Assembly (NCBI GenBank): GCA_963970005.1
Contig: CAXAMN010028961.1
Coordinates: forward strand, 328,649-392,648
Reading direction: 5' to 3'
Length of the DNA: 64,000 bases
DNA from: Durusdinium trenchii
Taxonomy: Eukaryota > Sar > Dinophyceae > Suessiales > Symbiodiniaceae
The notes under the pieces were generated by a model. It ran no database searches, had not been told where the DNA came from, and worked only from the letters and a program-made list of their open reading frames with translations. Below, piece after piece: positions 10,900-21,679 of the stretch. A program made the translations under genes and the position numbers. Every line of letters starts with the position of its first letter. Position 1 is the first letter of the stretch.

Positions 10900-12004
10900 A
10901 TCTCAAGTGACCTGGATGAATCCGTGGACGCGACGAGAGGGGTGGGTCATGGCACCACCGAGCCCGGTCAACCTGCTTGCAGTGCGGCTCCGGGCGCGAA
11001 CCCGCAGCCATATGACTGGGAAGACTGGACTCTGTTCACGAAAGAGGGTGGTCCACTGGGTGTGTTTTCTTCTTTATAGCCACATGGGTATGCATATGGG
11101 TATGCTTCAAATGAGAACGGCCGACCTAGGTAGTAGAATGAGCAGGGTCGTCAGTAGGGAACCAGCGATAGCAAGCGAATTTTTGTTTTAATTTTTGGTG
11201 ACCGATGACCTACACCAATGCCAGGAGTTCGCAATGCCAGGAGCCCCTATTACAAAGCGTCCTTGCTCCTAGGAGTTCGCAATGGGAAACATGTGATGAA
11301 TTCTCCATGGTGGGGCATAATTGTTCTCCAACACTGGAGGGTGTAGCTGAGTGTTGAGGCCATGCGGCCATTGGCCATGCCTCTTTTTTTCTCCCAACGT
11401 TGGCAACGCGCACCAACTTTGCTCGTGACACCGGAGATGCTGGCAACCCATCGTGCTTTCGTAGACCCGACGAACGGCAACTGGTCATCTCTTCGGGGAA
11501 TCTCCGGGCCAATCGGGTTTTCCCACTCGACAGGAACCGGTGGGTGCAACCAAAAGGTGTTACCCGGTCTCCGGTGTTTCAGGGATCTTTGTTCTCCAGC
11601 CTGGAGCGCGGGACGTGGACCGCGTCGATGAGCGGTCCGGAGAACGGAGAGCTCAATGTCCACATCCATCCGAACTCGCACCATTTGGGGGGTTACAAGC
11701 CCCTTACAAACTATACTATGCTTACACACTCCTACTCTAGACTACATCTATACTCTTCCATCACAAGTCAATACCGTTCACATCTTCTGCTTTATGCTGT
11801 CTATATAGACTTGAATTCAGTGTGGCCTTCTCACTCCCTTTCGATCAACCAAAGCCTTGCAGGTTGTGGAGATTGGATAGCTCCAGTCCCTTTCGGAGTG
11901 TCGAGGGCTCCTGTCGCTTAGCCGAAAGCCATCGGTCCGAGCCGCAGAAGGAGATGGGGAACGGTGGGTCAAAACCGCTCCAAGCCGTGGTGACCTCCAA
12001 GCCG
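10900..12004 (+). CDS. Unidentified gene, three phase-consistent exons
   Basis: Exon 10900-11059 follows GGGTTCAG and ends CTG G|GTGTG (phase 1). Exon 11437-11698 starts with two bases after CCGGAG and ends TAC AA|GCCCCT, a GC donor (phase 2). Exon 11821-12004 starts with one base after GAATTCAG and ends CCG|GTAGTC (phase 0). The joined product contains PQPYDWEDWTLFTKEGG, then FRRPDERQLVISSGNL and SGPENGELNVHIHPNSHHLG, then VAFSLPFDQPKPCRLWRLD. All three show strong GC3. I recognise no domain; the HxHxxxHH cluster is suggestive of metal binding only by composition. Start and end are missing, so more exons should lie on both sides. A second plus frame overlaps the start of the middle exon but has weaker codon bias. 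Confidence 0.5.
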
Positions 12005-12345
12005 GTAGTCTATTTCTGTTCATTCAAAGAGTGAAAAGGCTCCCCCCCGGTTTTGGCCCCGCCCAAGATGATCAAGATGACAAGGTTTTGGACATGTTCC
12101 ATGCCTTTCTACATTGAGGGCATACAAATACACAGCATTCTGGATGATTTCTTGGGATGTGCCAAGTGTCGCCCAGCTGGTGTGCTCACCAGCTGCTGAT
12201 GATTTAATAGGAACTTTGCAGGGTGGTATGTTCAACACCCTTACTTGGGATATCTTGGGATTGAACCATATTGAACCCACTTACCATGTTCTTCAAGTCG
12301 GGTGTTAACCAGTTTCTATCAAAACAAAATCGCTCTTCTTCCATG

Positions 12346-12510
12346 GAACTGCGGGTACTTGAGTGGGTACTTGCTGACATTGAGGAGCTTTTGTCTGTCT
12401 CCATCCACAAACACATTGGTCTTCGTCCCCAACGCTCGGTCTGGCTCCGAGACACCGGCCCAGCGGGGCAGAGTCCGAAAGCCACGGATCGGTGTGGGTG
12501 CTGAAGAGCT
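12346..12510 (-). CDS. Possible minus-strand exon, unknown function
   Basis: On the minus strand this interval reads PTPIRGFRTLPRWAGVSEPD, then GTKTNVFVDGDRQKLLNVSK and YPLKYPQFHG, with strong GC3. Two plus-strand frames over the same bases are also open (for example LEWVLADIEELLSVSIHKH) but have weaker third-position bias. It would be an isolated minus exon among plus-strand genes, so the strand call is tentative and no family is recognised. Confidence 0.3.
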
Positions 12511-12823
12511 GGGTGGGCTAACCTCATGGACTATTAGGAGATATGTTGAGCGAAAGTGAGGTCTCAAAATGGTGGCAACACCAAACACCACAGTGTAAAC
12601 ATGTGTAAACATTGGGCGCAAGGTCTATCGTTCGGAGCACCATCCAGTCTGATTCTCGACCATTCTGAACCCTTTTTCTTCCTCCTTTCAGCACCTAGCT
12701 CCCTTCAGTCCCTTTTCACCGCTCCCCCAAAAAGAAAGAAAACCATCGGCACGCTTTCTGAAGCCGGGTTCCCACCTCTCCAGCTCTTTCCGCCGCAGCA
12801 GCCACACGCTGCCCAAGGTCCAG

Positions 12824-15800
12824 GAGGTATCGGTGCCCTGGCGGTGAACTGGAAGATGCACAGCGCCATTTGCGGCTGTGGCGAGCTGTTGGAAGTGTGG
12901 CGAGCTGCAGAAAGCGGACGTTGGAGTTGAGCGCGGTGAGATCATAATGAATGATACCAGTGTTTTTCCAGCTATAGCACTAATATGCACTAAAAAACCT
13001 ATAGTAGGCAAAAGTTTAATCATAATAGGTTCATATAGGTTCCATATATTATATTATACGATTATATATAGAATGGTTAATTATTTGAATTCACTGTGCA
13101 TCTTTTTGGTGGAAAATGTTTGTTTGGTGTTGAAAGACGTCTTATTGCAGACCAGTTTGGAATTTCCAAGACTTGTGTTGGAAGGATTCTGTTGATCGTC
13201 CCTGTCAACTTCTTCCTGGAAACCAAACGGAATTTTGTTTTGTGACCAGCTATATGCTTACTTATGGCAGTCGGTAGGGTTGCAAAACCCTTGCCTTTGT
13301 TTTCCTTCGTTGGGCCAGACTATCCCGCTAATTCCATGTTGTTTGTTTTTCGCTCCAAGCGCGACAGATGTCTCTCCATCGAGCTGCATGTCGCAGTTTT
13401 GGTCGAGCTCGAACGAACTCGGCCGGCCTGGCTGTAGGTGGGACATGGCCAGCAAGGGCGAGGAGGACACGACTGCGCCCCAGCGTTTGCAGATTTTGCG
13501 CGGCCATACTCAGATGGTGACTGCTATCCACGTGGACTGGGCGCAGGGCCTCATTTTGTCGGCGGCCATGGATGCCTGGAACAGCATGTGGAGGCTGTGG
13601 TGTGGGTGCCGAACTGCTGGTTCAACCAAGGGTGGGCCAAATTATCGGCCTTCAAAGATCTGCAGTTTCAGGCAGAAAAAGGCCCCCCAGCTTGGACGGG
13701 TCAGTGTTAGCATCCTTTCGTTTGGTTTGGAGCTAGAATGGATCAATGATTTCATGAGTACCTCAGACTCAAGAGGTAGGTATGTCATATGGCGCCAGAC
13801 CGCAGCCGGCCCACCGGCCACGGCGCCGGCGCAGAAGCCGAAATCGGCCACCGAGGATTGCACCTTGCGGCGCTGGGACCTGCGCTCGGGCGAGCTGTTG
13901 AAGACCTTTCCGGTGCTAAGCGGCGAGATCAGGCGAGGTGGTCAGACGGAGGTCGGCGGTGGCGGCGTTGTTCGTTTTCTGTTCATCATTATATGGGTAT
14001 TATATGGGGTGTATGAAAATTTGGGGTTCCGACCTCTCAGGAACCCTCTGGGAAGAAGGGACATAGACTTTTAAAAACATATCCCGGCAAGAGACCCCAA
14101 ACAGTCTGTGTGAGGTCTATAAGCAGAAAGTCTAGAGATCTAGACGCATTGGGGTCCAGAGAGGTGATGGTGGTGATGAAGGTGGGGATCGTGGTGACGG
14201 TGGTGGTGAGTGAGTGAGTGTGAGTGTGAGTGAGAGTGAGAGTGAGAGTGAGTGAGTGTGGGAGAGTGAGTGTGAGTGTGAGTGTGAGCGTGAGTGAGTG
14301 TGTGAGTGAGTGTGAGAGTGAGTGTGAGTGAGAGTGAGTGTGGATGAGAGTGAGTGTGAGTGAGAGTGAGAGTGTGAGGGAGTGTGAGTGAGAGTGGCAG
14401 AGTGAGTGTGAGTGAGAGTGAGTGTGAGTGAGGGTGGGAGAGTGAGTGTGAGTGTGAGGGAGTGTGATTGGAATGTGAGTGTGAGTGAGAGTGAGTGTGA
14501 GTGAGAGTGAGGGTGGGAGAGTGAGTGCGAGTGAGAGTGAGTGTGATTGTGAATGTGAGTGTGAGTGAGTGTGAATGTGTGTGTGAGTGAAGAGTGAGTG
14601 TGAGTGTGAGCGTGTGTGAGTGAGTGAGAGTGAGTGTGATTGTGACTGTGAGTGTGAGTGAGTGTGAGTGTGAGTGAGTGTGAGTGTGAGTATGAGTGAA
14701 GAGTGAGTGTGAGTGTGAGCGTGAGTGAGTGAGTGAGAGAGAGTGAGAGTGAGAGAGAGAGAGAGTGAGCTGCACTTCGAGGTTCACCAAGTGCTGTACC
14801 TTCCCCGAAATCTCCACTTCGAGGTTCACCATGCAAGTCCTCTACCTGCCACGAAATCTGCCATTCGAGGTTCACCAAGTCCTTGTGCTTGCCACGAAAT
14901 CTGCAATTCGAGGTTCACAAAGTGCTGCGCCTGTCACGAAATCTGCACTTCGAGGTTCACAAAGTGCTGTTCCCCTTACCATCGCGGTGTGGGGATTGTG
15001 GCTTTCCTTTGCCTTTCTCCTTTCCTTTTGCTTTGTCCTTGCCTTTCCCTTTGTCCTGGTCGGTACGCTTGGGTGACTTTGCCCAACAATCCTCCTCGAA
15101 ATGACCTGGCTTCCCACATCGACGACACTTTGTGTCCTTGCCTGCACCCTTAGGTGGTTTGTCATATCCAACTGGGTTTCCTTTCTGGCTACCGCGTGCA
15201 AACTCTAATGCTCGCGACTGTCTTTCGTAAAATGACGGAGACTCTAACAATTCCTTCATTGTGGTTGATTTGCCATGGAAGGCAAGATGCCTGTGTATTT
15301 CCTGTGGCAAACACCTCATGATGATCATGATCTGATCAACTTCCTGCAACTGGAGATCGGTAAACGATGCACACTGTCCTTCAATCGGTTGAATTCTTGC
15401 TCCAGAAACAAACATATGTTGCCTGCCACGAAATCTGCACGTCCAAGGTTCACCGAGTGCTGCGCCTGCCACGAAATCTGCACATCGAGGGTCACAGACT
15501 GCTGTGCCTGCCACGAAATCTGCAAACGATCCAAAAGTCACGATTCACTGCGCCTGTCACGAAATCCACCACCATGTCCAAAGTGCTGCGCCTGCCACGA
15601 CAACTGCATATCGAAGTAGAACAGCTCCGATCCCTTGCACCTGCCACGAAAAGTCGACTTGGGAGCGCCAAAACATGAGGTTTCCCTTGCGCCTGCCACG
15701 AAAAGTGATCACCATGTGCGAAACTGCGCACGGCACCACAACAAGAGCGCAGCCGTTAGAAGCGCCCGCCGTGCCCACGCAGATTCTGCGAGCCTGCGCA

Positions 15801-16782
15801 GTCGAAATGCACATTGACGATGTCGAGAGGCATGAATGTACTGTAAATAGCAGCGAATTCGACCTATGCATCAGCTGCTTTTCTAGTACCGCAAGAACCC
15901 CTAGTGTGTCCACACTCCACACTGTTTGGGGAATCATTGCTTGGGGGTCTCCCTATAAACATGTGGGGACCATATTATGAAGTGGCAGGGAATCATTGCT
16001 TGGGGGTCTCCCTATCAACATGTGGGGGACCCTATTATGAAGTGGCAGGAATCTTCAGAGGGGAACAGGGTTGGAAAAGGGACACCTGAGGATATTTAGG
16101 AGTTGGTTGCGCCTTGCTATCATAATATGACTTCCTTCTCAGCAGGGTCCATAGGATGACTCCTTGATTTTCTAGGATAAGGCCTGTTGTCAGCTGCGAA
16201 GTCGATGGCGCATGCACATTTTCCATATAAACACTTTAAAAGGTCAGGTAAGTGTAACTAAAAAATAGATACTTGCCAGGTGCATTACAGTTGACCCAAG
16301 ATAGGCTTCATACATTGGCATGGTTTTGGTCTTTCTGGTCAAAATCGTGACGAGGATGACACCGACAATGTCCTAAATGACAAGTACTTGTGTGACATTC
16401 GCAAAGTAGGGGGACCTAGTAGGGCCATGATCACATGCATGGATCCCCATGGAGTTTCAGAAACATGGAGTCGCAACAGCTTTGATCCCACGCATTCAGG
16501 TCTCCCACGAACCAAATAACTTAATAGATACTGGTACAGTACTTAATAATTGATAAATACAGAAAAACAATTGCCCAACAGAGAAATGCGACATAGGTGG
16601 GCAGTCTTGGATCGGACGACGCGTCTCGTTTGTTTGGCACCGCCATTGAATCGTGCGCGCCCGGTGCCAGGTGCATGTCGCTGGTGGATGATGCGTCGGT
16701 GGTCACTGGCGACGAGCGTGGGAATCTGCAGGTTTGGGATTTGGAAGGTGGACTCGTCCAACGCGTGCTGACCGCGCACAAG
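12824..16782 (+). CDS. WD40-repeat protein gene with element-bearing intron
   Basis: There are four exons. 12824-12919 reads IGALAVNWKMHSAICGCG and LLEVWRAAESG. 13438-13599 reads VWD-type sequence WDMASKGEEDTTAP, then LQILRGHTQMVTAIHVDW. 13799-13912 reads ATEDCTLRRWDLRSGELLK. 16597-16782 reads DDASVVTGDERGNLQVWDLE. Each carries recognisable WD40 blade halves (GH, then a D-x-x-L-x-x-WD core), so the protein should form a beta-propeller scaffold; the partner is unknown. Boundaries are AG|G or CAG acceptors with GT donors (TTTCCG|GTGCTA, CACAAG|GTGGGG). The second exon has WNSM inserted where a blade usually reads DxTMRLWD. The 2.7-kb intron between exons three and four contains mobile element copy B. 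Missing blade halves mean further exons were not found; none was seen downstream to 19.7 kb. Confidence 0.6.
14205..14768. repeat. GAGTGT/GTGAGT simple-sequence tract
   Basis: An almost pure purine/G-T tract of interleaved GAGTGT and GTGAGT units. It keeps 230-248-codon frames open on the minus strand with Ser/His/Leu/Thr-rich translations; these are artefacts, not genes. Confidence 0.95.
14769..14980. repeat. Roughly 45-bp minisatellite, left array
   Basis: Four to five units share TGCCACGAAATCTGCA, then TTCGAGGTTCACCAAGTGCTG-like sequence (written here as consecutive parts). The same unit recurs to the right of the gag-like fragment, at about 15417-15705. Confidence 0.8.
14971..15407 (-). 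pseudogene. Retrotransposon gag-like fragment with CCHC zinc knuckle
   Basis: The minus strand encodes SFTDLQLQEVDQIMIIMRCL, HRHLAFHGKSTTMKELLES and SPSFYERQSRALEFARG, then the knuckle CRRCGKPGHFEEDC (C-x2-C-x4-H-x4-C), followed by a lysine-rich tail (KGKGKDKAKGKEKGKGK). A helical domain followed by one CCHC knuckle and a basic tail is typical of the nucleocapsid part of Ty1/copia-type Gag, which binds RNA. No protease, integrase or reverse transcriptase follows, and the frame runs into minisatellite on both sides. It is therefore a captured fragment. Assignment to copia rather than another LTR group is an inference. Confidence 0.7.
15417..15705. repeat. Roughly 45-bp minisatellite, right array
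   Basis: Six or seven diverged copies of the TGCCACGAAATCTGCA unit seen left of the gag-like fragment. The two arrays bracket that fragment symmetrically in the same orientation. Confidence 0.75.
15932..16049. repeat. 59-bp tandem duplication abutting element copy B
   Basis: Two copies (15932-15990, 15991-16049) begin AATCATTGCTTGGGGGTCTC and end ATTATGAAGTGGCAGG, differing at few sites. The first copy starts at the base after the element's right inverted repeat. Confidence 0.9.
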
Positions 16783-17279
16783 GTGGGGGCAGCGGGCAGC
16801 GGGCAGGTGTGGAAGATTGGAACGGCTAGATTGTAGATGATTGCTTTTCGCTTGATATTTTTTAATTTCATGCCAAATGTCCAACTCTCTCAGTGACGAT
16901 TCCGAATCGTGCAACTTGTTGATCAGAGTTTATTTGCAATTTCCAGAGTTGATACTTGGCACCAGAAGCAGGGTCACAAGATCATACTATACTGACTATA
17001 CTTTAAACATCTTTGAACCAAGCACCAATCACCTGTAGCAGCGGGTCATCCGTTACTTCATCCTCGTCCGCCGGCTAACGAGAGTACACTCTGACGAACA
17101 CGCCGCATTGAAGTGGAACATAGGCCCTTATAAGAAGACCGTGTTGCTCTACAAATAGGGCAGTTTTCTGCTTCCAAGTGTTTAATGTCCAGCTCCTATT
17201 AATAACCCCTCCTCCCCCATTGATCAAGTGCGGGCCCTAAATAATGCGAAAGCAAGAAAAATCCTAGAAAATATTGATT

Positions 17280-17380
17280 TGATTTGGACATGAAAGGAGA
17301 GAAAAGGGAACAAAGGAGAGGAAAGGAAATGAAAGTAAAATGAAAGGAAAGGAAAAGAAATGAAAGCAATCAAATGAAGG
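17280..17380. repeat. Polypurine GGAAA-rich tract
   Basis: Irregular GGAAA/GAAAAG runs with almost no pyrimidines on the plus strand. No gene is seen between 16783 and 18400 apart from repeats. Confidence 0.7.
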
Positions 17381-17683
17381 AATGGTAAAGGGGCTGAACC
17401 CAAATCCGGTCGCCGGCGTCCGTGTGTCGCCCGGAGGGCCTTCGGTTCGGCGGCGCCCCCAACCGCCGACCCACCTCAGATGTGTAATTTACGGTGCTTT
17501 GTGTGCGTGAGGTGCAAAAACCAGTGTGTTTGACAGGGTTTTGTGCGCGTGGAAGATGCAACGCGTCGAAGATGGAGAAATGTGCTAAAATGGTGGGTGG
17601 TTTCCAAGAGTGGTGTCGGTAATGCGCGCCGCGCGGGTGCATAATCTATTTTTGGGTGATGGGCCCGTGTCAACATAAATTGC

Positions 17684-17905
17684 ACAAAATGTACCCCAAG
17701 ATGGGCCAACATAGCCCCAAGATGGGCCAACATAGGCTCAACGTGGGCCCAAGATATGCCAACATAGGCCCAAGAAAGGCTCAAGATGGGTCCAAGATGG
17801 TCCAACATAGTAGCTGCGCCAACGTGGGCCCAAGATAGGCCAACATAGGCCCATATGCCCAACATAGGCCCAGGATGGGCCAACATAGCCCCAAGATGGT
17901 CAGAG
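17684..17905. repeat. Minisatellite of CCCAAGATGGGCCAACATAG units
   Basis: About nine imperfect units of 19-40 bases, each ending CCAACATAG. The surrounding kilobase shows no coding bias. Confidence 0.85.
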
Positions 17906-18461
17906 CCCGGCTGTCAGGCGTAAGCCTTTAAATAATCATGACCCTCAAAAAAGCTAAAGCTACTCAACCAAAAGGAAGCCTAAAGGAATTGTAAAGGAAA
18001 CCACGAAAAGAACCAGCCAGGCATTGTTTAGTATTATTTGAGGTCTGGAGTAATTGAAGGTTTGGGCTGCTCGTGGGGGGTGGTTTTTGCGTGTTGATTT
18101 CAGGTTACAAATGGCAATGCCCAAATAAGCCATGTTGAAAGGAAAATGCAGCAGCCAAATCAGAAATTCAGAAAGGATTGCCTTCAATAAAGCCAACAGG
18201 AAATATAAAGGATTTGTAAAGGAAACCACCAAATAATCAGATTTGGGAATCAGCTGAAAGCTCAGAATCAGCTTGGATGAATCAAGGTCTGGAAGCAACG
18301 GAAAATCAGGGTCCAGAACAACTTTAGTATTATTTGGTGGCAATTTATTAATTGTTTTTTAGTATTATTCACGGCCATCTATTAGTACGTGGTGGTAAGC
18401 CACTGTCATGGTATATATATATATATAGTATGTTCATATGATGTTGGTGTTTGCATGTGCT

Positions 18462-18655
18462 GCTGGAGTAATTAAGGCACCTGCTACATGAGCAGGATGT
18501 GGTGCGCAAGAACCGCCTTTAATCACTCCATCAACTTGAGTTCAACATGTTTCATTTTTTGTGGGGAGCCCAAACCAATATGCAAACTAAGTTGAAGAGC
18601 CACACTTGGCTGAATGCAATATGTTGATATTAAGTATATTCATGGTGGCAAGGGG
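18462..18655 (+). mobile_element. Foldback-type dispersed repeat, forward copy
   Basis: Its left part is an imperfect palindrome: TGGAGTAATTAAGGC is inverted downstream as GCCTTTAATCACTCCA. It continues with TTGAGTTCAACATGTTTCAT, AAACTAAGTTGAAGA and CAATATGTTGATATTAAGTA, ending ATGGTGGCAAGGGGG. An inverted copy lies at about 26190-26417. No coding sequence is present; a miniature inverted-repeat element is the likely class. Confidence 0.6.
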
Positions 18656-18776
18656 GGACAGGACAGCATTCAATTCCACTACCAAACCCTTGCTAGTGAA
18701 TACAGAGCTTGAAGAGTGCCCAAATATCAGCCACTGAAGCACAAGGATCACATAGTTCAAGATGTCTACAACTTGG

Positions 18777-18801
18777 GTGGGCCCTGGCCACCGGGGCCCA
18801 C
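18777..18801. repeat. GC-rich hairpin, 11-bp stem
   Basis: GTGGGCCCTGG, loop CCA, CCGGGGCCCAC: eleven pairs with one G-T wobble. It is a member of a hairpin family also found at 19230, 21798, 24512 and 25374. Confidence 0.7.
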
Positions 18802-19229
18802 ATATTAAGGTGCAAAGGACTGCTGTGTGAGAGTCAGTGAACGTCATTGGTTGCTGTTTTGGTTGATGTTGTTTTCCTGCTTGCTGCAAGTGCTATGCAG
18901 GAGTCATCAAAACTTTTGCGTCAGGAACTCAAGACATTATGCTTTCTAAAAACATGTGGAATGCCAACAGTCATGTCAACAACTGTGAGAGCCAAGAGTC
19001 TGAGAGCTTGCAAACCTATCGGCTGAATCGGTTCAAAGTGAAACATGAAAACACGCAAACAAAGTGCTGTCAATTGTCTTGGAAGAAGTGACAGGGTCTC
19101 ATCAATTTCCTGATAGGTGTGGTTCCACCAGGACCCCCAGACATAGCAACCTGTTCTATGTATTGAAGCCAAAGCTTGGTGGTTCAAATCCTCCCCGATC
19201 CAGTTGTCAATGTGACATTTAGAAAGCAT

Positions 19230-19250
19230 GGGCCCTGGCTGCCAGGGCCC
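19230..19250. repeat. GC-rich hairpin, perfect 9-bp stem
   Basis: GGGCCCTGG, loop CTG, CCAGGGCCC: a perfect stem. The stem position that is a T-G wobble at 18777 is T-A here. The flanking 19260-19900 holds no convincing gene. Confidence 0.75.
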
Positions 19251-19912
19251 TAGCTAATTCAACATCAAATGGCTCACGCACCAGGAAAGAACAATCAAAA
19301 CCGCGCACAATTTTCAAAGTAAGGCACGGCTGAGCAGCAGACAAACTCAAAGAGTCAGCAGTCCTGGCAAGGAAAGTTCAATTGCATGAGTGCCTATTGA
19401 TGCAACCCTCAAAATATTTCAAAGTACTATATTTCAATGCAGTGTGCGCAAAATCAAAGTTGGATGTTCAATTGGTCGCTGCTTCGCAGTCCACGCAAGG
19501 AGGCGCTTTTCCTCGTTTCATTGACAAGGAAGAGCGAGGAAGAATTTATTCGAAGCATTGCACTTTTCTGCCTTTCTGTTTCTGCCCCAAGCGCAAGTGA
19601 TACAGGCATCGATTGTGTTCCAAACACCAGTCATGAAGAAACATTATATATAGTAATTATGTCCTTTTGGCGGCATCAACGTGGTTTTCTCATCATGTGA
19701 GGACATGGTCCATGGTCCCTTATTGCTTTTGACTTGCTCGCCTTGTCTAATCCAATGTTAACTCATAGCTTCTGTAATGTACATGAAACTGTTTATGTCC
19801 TGGTCCCGGAACACCTCCGATGAGACTCCACTCTAATTTGACCACCCGTGGCATCTCCAGCCGTGCAGATCGCACCAAGCCCCACAGGGAGATCGAGGCA
19901 CTGAAGTTCGCA

Positions 19913-20185
19913 TCAGTGGCAGAGCTTCTCTGGGCATGCTGCTGCACCCAGCCTCAGAAGGTCATCAATGTCAGTTGCAGTAATATCAGCAAGCAAAGTC
20001 AACAACCAAGCGCGACATACAGTTGAGAATCTTGAAATGAAAACTTGCTGAAGCAAATTGACGAGTTGCGCTATGCAGTCATCCACGTTGACATATACGT
20101 CGGGCGGCCCCTCCACGGTGCCAAATGTCTGTTGCGCCTGGATGCCACATACGATGCCTTGTGCGCCACAAAGGATTCAATCATA
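19913..20185 (-). CDS. Minus-strand ORF of unknown function
   Basis: An uninterrupted minus frame runs from a stop near 20188 to a TGA near 19913. It reads GIVCGIQAQQTFGTVEGPPD, VYVNVDDCIAQLVNLLQQ, then RAWLLTLLADITATDIDDLL, ending RLGAAACPEKLCH. It is helical and acidic, with no recognised domain. It may be one exon of a larger minus-strand gene or a decayed copy; there is no start codon with good context at its 5' end. It shares its strand with the acidic exon array at 21.7-25.2 kb, about 1.5 kb away. Confidence 0.3.
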
Positions 20186-20595
20186 CACTTAGCCCACCTT
20201 TTAATGAACCACTAATTCCTTTCCCGGGTTAATCTTCAAAAGTTTGAGGGCAGAATCAACCCAAAGCCGCTTCGCCCCGGCTCATGCCCAGCAGGCGCAT
20301 CAGAAGGCCCGGCGGCTTTGTTTACAGCCACCGGAATGGAGAAGATGCGCGCTGTCCAGTTGTCTCCTCAACAAGGCCATGCGTTCACGGCTGCTGCATC
20401 ATAAACATTGAAAACAGTATATAAGAGTTCACTTTGCTCTACGTCCAGGGTGTATTGTGGCTTTAGTGTCTGGGACCCCCACAGCCATATGCAACAATCT
20501 ATTCCCCACATTGACGAGTGGGGGTTTTGTTTTTTGTGTTGCATCCCGGCCTCCGCTAACGCCTCCTCCTCCTCCGCCTCCTCCCCCCCACCAAT

Positions 20596-20936
20596 TGCTA
20601 CCAACCTAATTGTCACCGCCTAATTGTCACCAACCAATTGCCACCATAATTGGTACCAACCAATTGTCAACAACAAATTTCCTCCGACCACTTGTCACCA
20701 ACCAGTTGTCATCAACTAGTTGTCATCAACCAATTGCCACCAACAAATTGTTACCAACAATTTGCAACCCACAGATTGTCACCAACCAATTGTCATCAAC
20801 AACAAATTGTCACCAACCAATTGCCGCCAACTAATTGTCACCAACTAAATGTCATCACCAGCCAATTCTCATTCACCAAGTGTCATCAACCACTTGTTAC
20901 CTACCAATTGCCCCCCACTAATTGTCACCAGCCATG
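20596..20936. repeat. 14-bp minisatellite, about 23 units
   Basis: Units of the form CCAATTGTCACCAA, mostly exactly 14 bases, with two 16-17-base variants. Translations rich in TNCHQP are artefacts of this repeat. Confidence 0.9.
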
Positions 20937-20979
20937 TCAGCCTTTGTGTGTGTGTGCTGCTGTGATTTGCGTGGCAGGC

Positions 20980-21146
20980 GCAGTACTTTGGTGTTCTCCA
21001 GGGGGTCGGATGTACGCCCTGGCGCTGGCTGGCACTGGCTGGGGCTGCTGGGTCTCCGCCGCTGTGCGGTGTGGCGCTGGCAGGGGCTGCTGGGTCTGTT
21101 GTACTTTGGTGTTCTGCAGGGCTCGGATGTACGCCCTGGCGCTGGC
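20980..21146. repeat. Direct duplication of a roughly 45-bp segment
   Basis: GTACTTTGGTGTTCT, followed by GGATGTACGCCCTGGCGCTGG, occurs at about 20982-21030 and again at 21098-21145. The intervening GGCTGCTGGGTCT is also doubled. Confidence 0.75.
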
Positions 21147-21679
21147 GCTGGGAGCGACTTGCCAGGACTCTATAGCCAGCGGCTTGGAATTTGATCGTCT
21201 TCCGCACCGACCAGTCTGTTGCTGTTCATCACCTTGCTCTCTCGCAGGTACTGTCATCGACGTGGTCAACAGTCCTCATCACAGGACTGACGTCGTGCAA
21301 CGGTTTTACTTTGAACCTCTTGCGCACTGCTCTTGCCCAGGACACCACAAGACGCGACTTCAAGCTCGGCGCATTGCTCTCCTCGACGTGTACATCCGCA
21401 ATCCTTCCACATTCACATACACCCACCTTTTTACCTGCGCACGCGGACCAACCACCACTCCCTTCCTTTCCCTCCTCCCGACACCCACCGATTTACACAC
21501 GCACGCGGACACGCGACCACCCGTAAGACAACCGCCACACGACCATCGCCGTCCCCATCCACTTCCAAACGACAACCCCCAACCAACCACCGCTCCCCCT
21601 TTCTCCCTCCTGCTTCTCCTCCCACAAAGTTGTTCACATGTGGGGTCATCCGGTCCTATAAAATGTTCTTTTTTATCAG

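Larger units (their letters stand above)
14081..15931 (+). mobile_element. Composite terminal-inverted-repeat element, copy B
   Basis: The left end ATCCCGGCAAGAGACCCC continues AAACAGTCTG; the right end is CCACACTGTTTGGGG, an inverted match to CCCCAAACAGTGTG of copy A. Internal order is: short conserved leader, about 560 bases of GTGAGT/GAGTGT simple repeat (14205-14768), an array of roughly 45-base units, a minus-strand gag-like fragment, a second array of the same units, then the conserved right module (about 15715-15900). It lies in an intron of the second WD40 gene. No transposase or reverse transcriptase is seen. Target-site duplications are not evident. Confidence 0.65.

Noticed and set aside
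14132..14878. 230-248-codon minus-strand ORFs rich in Ser, His, Leu and Thr
   Set aside because: They translate the GAGTGT/GTGAGT simple repeat and have no independent coding signal.
19150..19200. GGTTCAAATCC, a second tRNA-like B box
   Set aside because: The T stem has a mismatch and the flanking sequence does not form an acceptor stem.
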